A DNA stretch of 64,000 bases, from the NCBI RefSeq assembly GCF_037038585.1, contig NC_092560.1:62004049-62068048 (forward strand), in the 5' to 3' direction. Positions 50,784 through 61,802 of this stretch are shown here, piece after piece (the first letter of the stretch is position 1; the number at the start of each line of letters is the position of its first letter). This stretch comes from Patagioenas fasciata. Lineage: Eukaryota > Chordata > Aves > Columbiformes > Columbidae. Under the pieces are notes generated by a model, which ran no database searches, was not told the DNA's origin, and worked only from the letters and a program-made list of their open reading frames with translations. The translations under genes and the position numbers were made by a program.

Positions 50784-53700
50784 TTACTGTGCATTTTTAC
50801 AGTCTGCTACTTCCAGGAGCCATTCAATTCCACTTGGCAATCCAGCTAATGTTGCAGCTACAGTGTCCTGCATCTGTAAAAACAGAAAAAAGCTAAAGTA
50901 TTACAGATAATAGGTTATGGATCTAACAGTATTTTACCACCACTTCATGTCTAGCCTTAAAGTCAGAAATACTCGTATCAAATCTAAAATTTTATCACTG
51001 GTTTAAAGGTTCCTTAGACAGAAAAGGTTTCTTAAGAGTAAGGTTCTAAAAGAAAATGGTATTCTTTATGGAATTAATTACAAGACCCATTAGAAAAGCT
51101 TTGCGTTCTTGATATCAAGGTCAATTTTCTCAATCACTCCATCAGCTATTCTGGAACATTATACTTACTTTACAGATGAAAATCTACTTGAAAAATCTTG
51201 TTGTAACTCTTAGAGCAAAAATGCTGCCAGCATTAAAATTCTATGCATATTATTACTTCTCAGATTTTGTAACGTATTATAAAGTGCCTATTATAAATTG
51301 TATGTTTTTAAAAAAGCTTGTAAACACTTTCCTTACGAAAACAAAGGTACTACCTTAAACCAGGATTTGGTTTTTTCTGATTAAGTATTATCTTCTGGCT
51401 ACACAATGTCACCAAAAAAACCTATGTGTTACTGGGCCATACTGATATATACCGTGTTCAACAAACACAGAAGAACAGGTTCATGACCTCATGTGTTACG
51501 TAAAAAGCTGACTTGTCAAAAAAGTCAGTACATCACGTCAAGTCATTGACAATTAACAGTGTCCTGAAAAAAGCATAAAAATCTACCTTCAGGCCAAGGT
51601 CTTGGGTCAAAACTCAGGAAACTTAGATTTAAATTAACTGAAGCTTTCTTGTTCCGTTCCTCACATTCTGGCTTCACCTGCAGTTTCTTGTGTGTTCCTC
51701 GGAAAGTCACTTGGCTCCTCTATGTTCAGACAGGCTAATGTTTCATCTTAGAGGACCAGAGAAACTAAATTCTTCACTTAAGTGGAGAGCTCACATTCTA
51801 TCACTGAAAGCTGCGCACTTGCTTAGGTGGGTACAGTTCAGGAACTACCATAACCTTAAACTATATTTAAGCCACAAAGAAAATAAAGGTTTAAAAGCAA
51901 GTACCATCCAGGGCTGATGCAGCAGATTTAGTTGCAACTGATGTGCCACGTATACACATGGAATTCTTTTCACACCAACATGAGAGACACAAGACAAAAC
52001 TAGCAAAGGTCTATTTGGGGGCCCAAGGCTTGGATCAGTCATTGCCAAAATGCGAGCCAGGTCCTCTTGACGGTCATGCTCTAGGAAACAATTTTTAATA
52101 TATGAGTATTAAACATATGCAATTCCCAAAATAACTTTTTTAACATGTTTGTTTTAACTTTTCAAATATTTAATATTTCAGACATGAAAAAACACAGGGC
52201 TGGGAAGGGCATGGACAAATTATCAAGGTCTGCTTATCTCAAGGCTGGATGTCACATGTCACATTGAAATGTTATTTAAAGATCTCCATAGGTTCTACAG
52301 GCAGGCAATTCCAGCCCTTAACCTCAGGGTGTTTTCCAAGTACCTTACAGAGATCAAAACTGCAACAAGTCATTATGAAGTACTGACACACTGTAGTCAG
52401 CAGCCCTTCCCTTCTGACCATACTTAACTCCTTAAGATAACCTCCTCACATTTTTTTTTTACTCTCTTTCCTGAGCTAGGCTTTTCCCTTCATTCTAAGT
52501 TAATGAGTGCAAAGACAGTTATCATAACAAGGGTTTGCATTATCCTCATTATAGATCTTTCCCGATTTGGGCTAATTGCATCTTTTACTGCAGTTTTCCT
52601 GAAGAAAGCTGTTTTCAGGTTATTACACCACCATTGACGTATTTCAGGCTCTTTCTCCAACCCACTCACCGGTGTTTTGTTTAATTGTTTTTCTTAGTCC
52701 CAGATCATTTAACACATCTAGCTTAAGAGAGCAGCTATGTCAGTATCAGCCATAACTGAAAGAAGAGGCCATAACCCCTCACAGGGAAATGAGGGAGAGT
52801 GTCTATGACAGAGAACCTCTTCAGAAATTGCACTAAAGAACCAGATTTTGAAAGAATCAGAACATGGATTTTGACTTATTCCATACTCTTTGCAATCTTT
52901 TACGACATTCTGATAATCCAAATACATAAATAAATAAAGAGAAACCCCTTACTTTTATGAGCTTCTGCATTAGCAACATAAATGAATCCATCAACAACTT
53001 CGCACACCTTTTTAACTTGGGGTATTACATTGTAATGCACGGCTTGCTGATTCCCTACTGTGCTGTTCTCCGGGTAGAACATTCTATTCACTGCAACAGC
53101 TTGCTCTGCCCTTGCTCTCCTCCTTTCCACACTAAAAGATATTGAAATATTTCAGCAGTCACATTAATTGTGTAGAGAATGCAAACCCACAGTCTAAGCA
53201 TCACAGGAAAGCGACAGAAAATTGGCCTAAGCCAACGAAAGTGTTTAATTTCTCCCCTCTTACCCTCCCATTTTTTCTAGTGTACACACACAGATGGTTA
53301 GCAATCTGCATGATGCATTTTAAAACACATCCCAGGAGGGAATCAATCAAGGTATCAAGAGAGACAGAAGCAACTGTTACGCATTTGTCATACACATTTG
53401 TTATGTATAAGGTTTGGAAAAGGAGGTTTTATTTCCATGTGAAAATTTAGCAGCTGCAGAAAGAAAGAAAAAGCTTCAGTTTATAAGGGATATCCATGAA
53501 AGCGAATGCACATATAAGAAGTCACGTGACAAAAACATGAGGAAAAGTGTTAAATAATTGAGAAACTGTAATTTTTTTTTTTTGTGAAGAACAAATCTTA
53601 CCTGGTGGTTGAATACAATGTCAGAATATTAAATTTTTGATTGTTATTAAACTGAAAACTGATTCCTGATCCAATTCCTACAGGGAAAAAAATGAACATA

Positions 53701-56700
53701 TGAGATGATGACTATTTGGTACTGAATACAACTAAATTGTAGGCTGAAAATTCCAGCGGTGCTTTGACATGGATTTATCCAAGCCTAGGAGTTGCTGCTA
53801 GAGATAGCATATTTACTGTTTTATTTATAAATTTTAGACCTGCTTTAATTGATCAGACCATTAATTTAATTAAAATCAATTTAACAGTATTAAAAGAAAA
53901 CAAGGAGGCATTTCCATGGTTTTGATACTCAGATTTGAATCTAGAAACATAAGTCAGAGAGAAGCTAGACTTGTGTCCATTAGCTGAAACTGACATAGCA
54001 AAGGCTCTAAGCTGTTTCTGACAAGCTGCATTGAGAACAAACTAAGAGAGAAAAAAGATAGCAGTAAGAATTCATATTCACACTTTCTATAAATATAATT
54101 CAATTATTCCAGTTCTGTAGCACTCAGATAAACAATGGTTTAAAAGTAATAAATATTTGTCTCTGGTTTCGACTGAAGTAAAACTACAGATGGTCAGAAT
54201 TATGTTTTCAAACATTGGAAAAAAATCCTTCACCTGCTCCTACAATGGAGTTTACACCATTTCACATCAAAAGACTGAATCACATGAAGGACCAGTCTTG
54301 ACCTTCTGTATAAAAACATGTGTGTTTTTTAGCCACTTACTGCAAGCAGTATCTGAAGCAAGTTCTGTCTGCCTTTATGCATTAAAACAGCATGTGCGAC
54401 ATGGAATTTATGACCAAAATACAAGCACAAGGAGCAAAATGATCCCTTTGACATTGCACAAAATTTGATCATAAGTTTTATCCCAATTGTTCACTGCATT
54501 TATCCTCCGAATACACACAAAGAGAGAAAAGTTTGGTGTTTTCTTACCATCGTGTTATCCTGTTTCAAGGGGAGAAAAAAGCACCCATTTCCTTCATTTC
54601 TCACCCAATCTATTTTTGTGTTTTATCTGTTTATAAAACAAAACAAACCCAAAACTCAAAACCAGAATTACCGTGAATTTGTCTCTGGGGAAGGCCAGTT
54701 ACTAGCAGAATCTCTGGGCATGTCATCATCTTTTGCACTAGAGAGTTGTCCAGCTCTTCCAAACCCGGCCCAAACATGGCAAAGCGAGGTTCTGCCTGAG
54801 TGACCAGCGATTGCAAAAAAGAAGCGACAGCCCCATACCGGGGACGGCTTGATTTCAAACTTCTTCTACCCTGAGGACAGCTTTTCTTATATCTGTGTAA
54901 AATAGACGCAACTAAAAATTAAACACAAAAGAGGTATTAATCAAACAACATAAATCAAGTCCCACACTTCTCATGCTTTGTTACTGGTACAAGTCAAGCA
55001 TAGACCAAAACCAATGAAGTTCCAAACTGACAGTTTCAAGGACCAGTACAAAACAGGTGAAGACTTGGTCCTTTCAAAGTCCAAATACTGACATTTTGGA
55101 CCTTAAAATATTTCCCCCTATGGATCTTCTAGTTTACTTTTAAAAATAAAGTTACAAATTCCCCAATACACAATGCATGTAAAATAACATCAAAGCTCTG
55201 GGGTCTTATAAAATGCCATATAAAAATGAGACTCCTGAGTGCATTTCAAACCTTAATTAGACCACTTATGTGTTTATTAACTAGGAAACAGGTAACTCCC
55301 CCTGAAAATGACCATTTTCCCTGTAGGAATAGAGAATGCATGTTGCAAAAGGAGATAGGTGTTGTCTGCAAGCTTAGGTACTCATGTGATGCAAAGGTTA
55401 AGAAGCATGAAAAGACTTTGGTAATCAAGGGAAAGAAGTAAGAGTCACAAAAGTGACAGACATCCTAGGGAAGCAGCTTTAGACTCTGCTTCTGTGGCCA
55501 TGATAGCCCGCTGCTGGACAAATCACTTCAAGGAAACATTAAAATGCGTTCTCTACACACAAATCGAGATGCTTCAGTTGAGATCAACAAAACCATTGAG
55601 TGCTCACAGACACGACAGAAATCAGTGACAGGTAGTTAAAACAGGCGATGCTCTGAAGTACTCAGACATAAAGAAATTTATATCCAATGTTCAAAATCAG
55701 TAGATAATTTGCACTTCAAATTCTGTGTGTCTTTCCCATCCATAAAGTGGGGATGAAGCGCACAGAGACTGCAGGCTAGTGCACTTATCATGAAGCAAGT
55801 TCCATGAAATCACCTTAGGAAAATTTACCTGCAAATTAAAAAAACAAACAAAGAAACAAAAAACTGGAAATGAATTCAGGGAATTGAAGGAAGTCTAAAA
55901 AAAGATACACAGAATAATCTTCCCATCTGAAGAGCTCTTCTTAGTCATCCAAACACATTATGTGTGTTGCTATGCTTTTCAAATATCCCAGCTAAAACCA
56001 CAGTTTTTGTGTCATGGCCTTCAAACATCAGAGCCAAAGCAATACCACTTGTTATCCTGTGCACATTCAAAAAAATATTATTTTTTTTTCCACGTCTTCC
56101 AGGTAACATTAAAAAAAAACACAAAGATTCATCCAATTTTCTGTAGTTCGAAGACTTATCACTTTTATTAAAATAAGAAATAATTTGTCATTGTACTGAG
56201 TGACAAACACACTTAAGATAAACAGTGTGCACAGTTTCTGAGACAACTGCATTTCTGTTGCACAGGACACGTACAGTTTACAAAAAGCTTTAAGTTTTTA
56301 TTACAATGTTAGCTTTGACTTTTTTTACATTTTATATTCTTGTTAAATTCCAAACAGAAAGAGCTGACCAAACTGTCCAACAACAGGAAACCGTATTTCT
56401 GAAATGAACAATGAGTTTGAGACACATGAAATTTTAGCAGCGTCTCACAGCACGGCTTTACTGCTATAAATATGAAACACGCCTGTGGGATGAATATTAC
56501 TGTTGCAGAGATACTGGAAGTCATGTAAGAGAATATGAAAATACTTACACTGCCATGTAATCGTGCAGTGCATTATCGCTGACCTCTGAAAAGGCTTTAT
56601 TAAAAATCTCCACATCTGGGAGCGATTTCCAATCAACAGATGTCCAAAAAGGCAGATCCCTCAGGAGAAAATACCTCCACAACAACGGATCTTGCACAGC

Positions 56701-57086
56701 TGCCCTCCAGTAACAACTCGTGCTTCCCAAACGGCACACATCTTGTGGCGAGAGGAAGGACATGATATTCAGCTGCACATCGATCTGGAAAGTGTTGAAA
56801 GCTGAGGTTTAGCGACACAGGAATCGAGCAGTGAAGATGTCAGAGGTGGGATGGTGTGTTTAACCCCCCTCCTTCCAGCCCAGACCGGGTCCCCACTCAC
56901 CGGCAGCGCCTGCAGGGGGTCCACCTCCTCGGCAGCACCCGGGAGCGCTGGACGCGGGGGACCCGCGAACGCGGCGGTACCGCCGCGTTCGCGGGTCCCC
57001 CGCGTCCAGCGCTCCCGGAGGACACGCAGACCACCCCGCACAGCAGCTTCCAAACCACCCCGCTCCTCTGCTCCGCTGGTCGCCAT
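50784..57086 (-). CDS. FBXO4: FBXO4, F-box only protein 4 (SCF substrate receptor), 7 coding exons
   Basis: Coding exons, minus strand: 57086-56901, 56784-56549, 54892-54672, 53677-53602, 53131-52953, 52080-51905 and 50873-50784. All introns are GT-AG, phases join, and the total is 1164 bp, giving 387 aa, the human length. The F-box starts about residue 61 (IDVQLNIMSFLSPQDVCRLG, then DPLLWRYFLLRDLP). The C-terminal GTPase-like domain shows SRPRYGAV, RFAMFGPGLEELD, GLPQRQIHG, KVCEVVDGFIYVANAEAH and RPLLVLSCVS. FBXO4 joins SKP1-CUL1 and selects targets such as cyclin D1 and TRF1 (established for mammals). The start is the only in-frame ATG, in good context (gacATGg). Exon 1 is unusual: an 80-bp perfect palindrome encodes about residues 23-49, and the segment between GLEAA and LP is about ten residues longer than in human. 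The human SGTNSPPPPF segment is not evident. Intron 1 is only 116 bp. Confidence 0.95.
52190..52480 (-). mobile_element. Old CR1-like remnant in an FBXO4 intron
   Basis: Plus-strand pieces 'agggctgggaagggcatgga', 'ttaaagatctccataggttc' and 'gcaattccagcccttaacct' occur in the order of the 3' end of old CR1-type elements (antisense). It lies in the intron between the fifth and sixth coding exons, in the same orientation as the gene. Divergence is high and the ends are approximate. Confidence 0.4.
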
Positions 57087-57130
57087 GTCACCGAGCTCCG
57101 CCACCGCCCCCTCAGAACTAGTGCGCAGGA
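56860..57130 (-). promoter_or_regulatory. CpG-rich FBXO4 first-exon/promoter region
   Basis: GC content and CpG density rise sharply across FBXO4 exon 1 and its upstream flank. The upstream limit is close to the RIMOC1 3' end. If RIMOC1 transcripts end near 57175, the FBXO4 5' untranslated region and core promoter must fit in a very short space, or the promoter overlaps the RIMOC1 3' untranslated region. No TATA box was seen. Confidence 0.45.
56939..57018. repeat. Perfect 80-bp zero-spacer palindrome in FBXO4 exon 1
   Basis: Two 40-base arms are exact reverse complements, meeting at ggtacc (56976-56981). I paired all 40 positions; the first mismatch outward is 56938 against 57019. The element is entirely inside coding sequence and keeps the frame open: RERWTRGTRERGG comes from one arm and TAAFAGPPRPALP from the other. 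Its mirror design means one arm is effectively translated antisense. It could be a real inverted duplication or a fold-back assembly artefact. Confidence 0.97.
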
Positions 57131-57193
57131 GCGGGGCTGAGGCACAGGCAGCTCTGCCACCGAGGAAGGCAGGCAGTCCTCCTTCCGTCACGG

Positions 57194-57199
57194 TTTATT
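57194..57199 (-). terminator. Candidate RIMOC1 poly(A) signal
   Basis: AATAAA on the minus strand, 184 bp after the RIMOC1 stop codon and only 107 bp before the FBXO4 start codon. It is the only canonical hexamer I saw between the two coding regions. Confidence 0.55.
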
Positions 57200-57382
57200 A
57201 CGCAATGGTTTTTTTTTCCCTAGAAATGCTTGTTCAGACTTTGGACCTGTACTGCAGTTTTTTAATGCAACAAACGTATAGATTTTGATAGAAAGAACGG
57301 TCAGACACAGAAGCAGAGATCACCTCCCTTAGCGCGCTCTTCAGACACAAGGCTTCTTCCAGCACAGCCAAAGCACCACATT

Positions 57383-60300
57383 TCAGTTCTGAGATTTCAT
57401 GATGTAACACAACATGTGTTTTGCAGTTGCTGTGTTCCACCCTTGGTCTTTTAAAGGTCCCTCACATATGGCCACATATTTCGTTAACATTCTTTTGCCT
57501 GTTTCTCGGAAATCCAGTGGCACGCTCTGTGATCTGCAGGCCAGGTCACTGTTAGAGGCAGGATTTGTCGTCTCAAGGCTTTCCTGTTTCCCATCCCCAC
57601 AGTGTCGCAGTCCCCAGTAGCACATTTCTCCACTGTACATCATCGCCAGTAAGTGAGTGTCACTAAATATACCTACAAAAATAATCCAGATCAAGAACTT
57701 TATTGTTCTAAGCAACTACACAGCTTGTTAACTTTTTTTTTTTTAAGTAACGCTGGGGAAAATTCAGAAAGGCAATATAAGCCTATTAAAGAGGTACACA
57801 AAAAGAAATATAACCATGAGATGACTGACAGTGCCAAGATGAGAAGCTGGATCAAGGCCTTGATAATTACGTCATTCACTTGGCTCCTTCATAATGCTAA
57901 AATCTTTAGGATTGCCACATAACATTATTCTGATAATTGTGTTCACCTATATATCTTAAGAGAATTTCAGTATTTCTTTACAACCCATTAAGTGCAGGCA
58001 TTATTATGCATATTTATTTTAGAATACTTCTGTGCCTCCCACAGTTTAAGTTTGCTATTTGAGCATCATCTTAACTCAGGTTAACCAGCAGCAAGTTTAG
58101 TATTTGAATAGAAAGCCACATAAGTGTCTATAGTCACTGAAAAAAAAAAAAAAATGAGTGTGTACAACATGGACATCACGACCTCAGCACCAGTTGTTTT
58201 ACCTTACAGATCCCCTCCTGTTGCATCACGCTGATGCGGTCTCAGATCCTCATAAACACACTAGAGTACTACACCTTAATAAAGCTACATAAACTGGAGA
58301 TGGAGAGAAAAGCTTCCCAACTCCAACCAATGCTGTATGTACTTTCTACATATGTGGTCAGTAACTGTGCTCATACCCATGTTCCCCTAGATCCAAATAG
58401 AAAGACCAAAATGGGAACACCTAGCACTCTCTGCCGTCACATTTGTGCTTTCAACATTTGTCAACTGACAACTGGATGATTGTAATAGACACATGCTATA
58501 CATAGAACACTACTTGCCTCACTTCCCTCTAGTGCACTCAAAAACACAGAGAAAATGAGCACTGCCACCTCCTAAATTCCATCAGTCAAAAAGAAGGGGC
58601 AGGGGAGAGAGCAATGCTGCCTGCTTATGTGTCTTTTTTTTTCTACAAAGTGACAGATCTTGAATACCGATGAAGTCAAACAACAAATATACACAATAAA
58701 ACATTTCATAAAATGGAGCAGTTAAGAGGAGGAGGTTGTGGGGTTTGGGGAATTTGGGGGGTTTTGTTTGTTTTGAGGTTTTTTACCTTCACTGAGTAAT
58801 CTAGCCGTGTCTTTATCTTGGAGTGAGACATCTTCATTTAGCTGAAGAGGGCATCTAAAGCTGAGCATCTTCATCAAGTAATGAACTCCGTCATTAAGAC
58901 ACTGAGTACAGTTAAAAAACGAGGAAAAGAAAACCTTTTAGATAAGTTCTGATTAAATGACAGACAGAAATATCCCAAACCACTTCCCAAACCCCTATTT
59001 AAAAGACAAAAGAAAGGCAGTTGTATTTTAAAAGAGAAGAGTCAAACTTTAAAACTGCATTCACATGCTCATATTGCTTCTTAAATCTCCTTTACCTTTT
59101 TAAATACGGCAATGTTTTCTCGTAGCCATCTACTCCTTTCTTTGGCTGTATGGCAATACATGTAAAGCAGGGCTCCTTTTCTCCAGTAAAGACATTCTAG
59201 CAACTCTGCACCAAGGATGTTGATGGGCTGAAATGAAATCCAACAAACCGGGCTAAGCAAAAAGTAAATAATCTGAACTACTCATATACGCACAGCCAAA
59301 CAACACGACATGAAGCCTCTGACTTCAGAAACTGCATTTACAGCAATGGTCACAGACACAAGCCTAAGACTTAAGCTGCTAAAAGCATGTGGAATCATGA
59401 AATGTTAGCAAGAAAAATTCTGAGCACGCCACAAGTTACTTGAAAAAATATTTTCAGGAATCACTATTTAAGTACAAATGAGACTTGAACATTTTTCAAA
59501 ATATCTTAAATTCTGCCCATCAAAAATACAAATACTACTAACCTGTTTCAGATTTTCTATTTTTAAATAATGAAATAATTATCTGGCTGAATAATGTCAG
59601 TACTCACTTTTTCATTTATGTTGCATTCCCTCACTAGATCTTCTGGTTCTGAAAGAATACACATAAGTTCTTTAACTTTTTGCAAGGAAGATTCTTCTGG
59701 AAAATCTTCATTCACAAGTTGGTTTTCCTCAAAATATGTAATGTCTAAGACAGCCTATGAAAACAAGAAGATAGACGATGTAAAAATGCTATGAGCAAAA
59801 AATCAAATGGTGGTATGCAGTAACAAACAAACTTGTTATAGTTTATAAAAAAAAATATAATTTTAAGGTACAAAAGCTGCAAGTTAAAAGTATTGTAAAG
59901 CGGGTAGCAGTGAATGTAAACTCAAAACCCTTTCTGTCCTTACAGTACCAGCACAATTATTATCAAGTCTAGATAATGTTCCAATCCAGGTAGAAGTGGC
60001 CCTGCACTTCACGGATATTCACTGCACACACAACAAAACAGAGATCCCTTTCTGCTATACTCTCTTTCCTACACCCAGACCCTCCACAGCAGATTTTTTT
60101 GAAAGGGAGTTCTTAATACTTTAAATATACTACCTGCGCATAAAACTGCCACAGCGTGGAAGGATGTTCTTCCCCTTCGTTACAAAGGTCCTTCAGTTTG
60201 TCCAGAGTAGCAGAGCCCTTCGCTAAGAAGGTATCTGAAGGAAGAAGACAACCCTTCCTTAGCACTCAGAAGCTCTCAGCAAGAGCCTTTCTGACTCCCC

Positions 60301-60914
60301 CTTTCGCTTCATGCCATTTTATCCACCCTGGCACTATCTACAACAGTAGCTGAATAACAGAGCATTTAAGCTGGCCCTGTCAGAACACACCTTCCATGAC
60401 TATATTAAGGGCATCTAGAGTTACAGTCCTGACATTTCAAAAGCAATTACATGCACTCCATTTCCATCACGTCGTACACCAAGCCCACAACTTGCAAACG
60501 CGCAGGGACGCGCTTCAGGCTTCAGCTACCCCGTGCCCCAGGTCTCCAGCCGGAGCCTCCAGCCGAGGCCGCACGGCGCTGCGGGGAGTGGCCTCTTTGG
60601 GGAGGAGGGAGAAGCGGACCCCCAGCAGCTGCCCCAGAGCCGGGCGGCCGCGTCCCCGGGCCCGCTCCCGCGGCGCTGCAGGACCCGGCACGGCGTCAGC
60701 AGGGGGTGGAGCGGCCCGCCGGCAGGGCCCAGCCCCGTCCCCTCTCCCGTGGCCCCTCACCGTCGCCTCCCGCTCCCCGGGGCACCGCCAGCCGCCGGCC
60801 AAGCGCCGCTAACCGCGGCCGCAGTGCGGACACCGCCCGCCGCGCCTCGGCAACCCCGGCCTCGGCAACCCCGGCCTCGGCAACCCCGGCCTCGGCACCG
60901 CCCGCCGCCGCCAT
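57383..60914 (-). CDS. RIMOC1: RIMOC1 (C5orf51), RAB7A-interacting MON1-CCZ1 complex subunit, 6 coding exons
   Basis: Coding exons, minus strand: 60914-60761, 60234-60134, 59754-59608, 59227-59096, 58901-58787 and 57672-57383. All introns are GT-AG and all phases join; the total is 939 bp, giving 312 aa against 294 in human. Diagnostic segments matching vertebrate RIMOC1 are AVLDITYFEENQLVNEDFPE (residues 86-105), LECLYWRKGALLYMYCH, RCPLQLNEDVSLQD, GIFSDTHLLAMMYSGEMCYW (217-236) and CEGPLKDQGWNT. In mammals the protein associates with MON1-CCZ1, the RAB7 exchange factor, and supports RAB7A localisation and stability in mitophagy. The start is chosen from the good context (gggATGg), the MAAA opening shared with human, and the absence of any further upstream in-frame ATG before 61232. 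The extra length lies mostly in exon 1, which holds three copies of a five-residue EAGVA repeat. FBXO4 follows directly downstream on the same strand. Confidence 0.95.
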
Positions 60915-61320
60915 CCCCGCGCCGCCCGTCACCGCGCCCCGCGACAAGGCGACAGCTCCGGGCCGCCGTGCGGGCGGCCTAAGCCCACGGCGCCTGCCGT
61001 AGGGGCGGGGAACGCTGGGCCAGGGCGGGGCACGCAGGCGCAGCCGCACCGGGGCCGCTGAGGGGCCGCGTGTCCCACTGGGGCGGGGCGGGGCGGGCGG
61101 CTGTTGGCGGAGGGGGCTGTGCCGGAGCGGGGGGAGGTGTTGTCCTGCGGCGCGGTTCTGTGCCAGCGGATGCCGGCTCGGCTTGGCAGAGCTTGGTGGC
61201 GCCGACCGGTGCTCCGTAGGCGTCCCCAGCACCCCCTTGGGCTGAGCGGCCTGACGGCGACACGAGCCGCAGCGGGGCCTGCTGGGCGAGGCCTGTGCGC
61301 CCTGAAGGCGAGGACTACAG
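60490..61320. promoter_or_regulatory. CpG island with RIMOC1 promoter and GC boxes
   Basis: A dense GC/CpG-rich block covers RIMOC1 exon 1, the start of intron 1 and about 400 bp upstream. Tandem GC boxes (Sp1-type, gggcggggcggggcgggcgg) lie at 61081-61100, with others near 61003 and 61023. Such islands often fire in both directions, but no plus-strand gene was recognised to the right. Confidence 0.75.
60846..60900. repeat. 15-bp coding minisatellite in RIMOC1 exon 1
   Basis: Three exact tandem copies of ctcggcaaccccggc (60846-60890) followed by a partial fourth. On the minus strand they encode repeated EAGVA near the protein N-terminus (residues about 8-23). The unit length is a multiple of three, so copy-number change keeps the frame. 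Confidence 0.92.
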
Positions 61321-61461
61321 AGTTAATTTTGTGTGTGGTGCAGAGCTGGTTTATAACAAGCGTTTGTGGTTTCTGCAGATCTGTGAAGGGCCCCCCGGGG
61401 AGAATCCTTGTCCTGTCCTAGTGTTGTCCCCTTCAAGTGATGCTCTCCAGCCTGTGAAAAC

Positions 61462-61796
61462 TGTCGTGGTTGAGACGGACAAACGACATAGACCAAGTTC
61501 GTCCAGGATAAAAGTGGATGCCATTTATTGCCACAAGTGCATTTTTATACAGTTTTACCAATTCATGTGTCTCTTCACTATTGGTTACAAGTTACAGCAG
61601 TAGCATCTCATTGGCTAATTTTGCTGTCATCAATGTTACTCTTCTACTCCTTTCTCTTTCATGGGTACATCCTTAACATCTCTGGATACTCCTTTACTCC
61701 CATCTTTCTCATGGGTAGGCTTTCATATCTTCAAGGCTAATTTCTGTTCCCATACCCTCCGTCAGGGAATCCACGGACTCACCATAGTCCCCCACA
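61462..61796 (-). mobile_element. ERVK-like solo LTR with perfect 6-bp target duplication
   Basis: A 335-bp unit runs from TGTCGTGG to CCCCCACA and is flanked on both sides by gaaaac (61456-61461 and 61797-61802). Read on the minus strand it starts TGTGGGGGACTATGG, has a TATA box (gtataaaaa, 61550-61542) and an AATAAA (61529-61524), and ends in AACCACGACA. Six-base target duplications are typical of ERVK (betaretrovirus-like) elements. The TATA box and poly(A) signal are unusually close (about 12 bases). It contains no genes. It sits 547 bp upstream of the RIMOC1 start codon in the same orientation. Confidence 0.85.
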
Positions 61797-61802
61797 GAAA
61801 AC

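Noticed and set aside
56769-57191. A longer FBXO4 N-terminus starting upstream (TEGGLPAFLGG...)
   Set aside because: The codon at 57189-57191 is GTG, not ATG; the only in-frame ATG before the splice donor is at 57084-57086 and gives exactly the human protein length.
60451-61002. Long plus-strand frames in the CpG island (up to 183 codons)
   Set aside because: They are antisense to RIMOC1 exon 1 and its flank, rich in Arg/Pro/Ala as GC-rich shadow frames are, and have no recognisable domain.
61104-61421. Plus-strand 105-codon frame as a divergent gene (for example OXCT1 exon 1)
   Set aside because: OXCT1 lies near RIMOC1 in human, so I looked for its mitochondrial leader and following exons; nothing in 61000-64000 resembles them.
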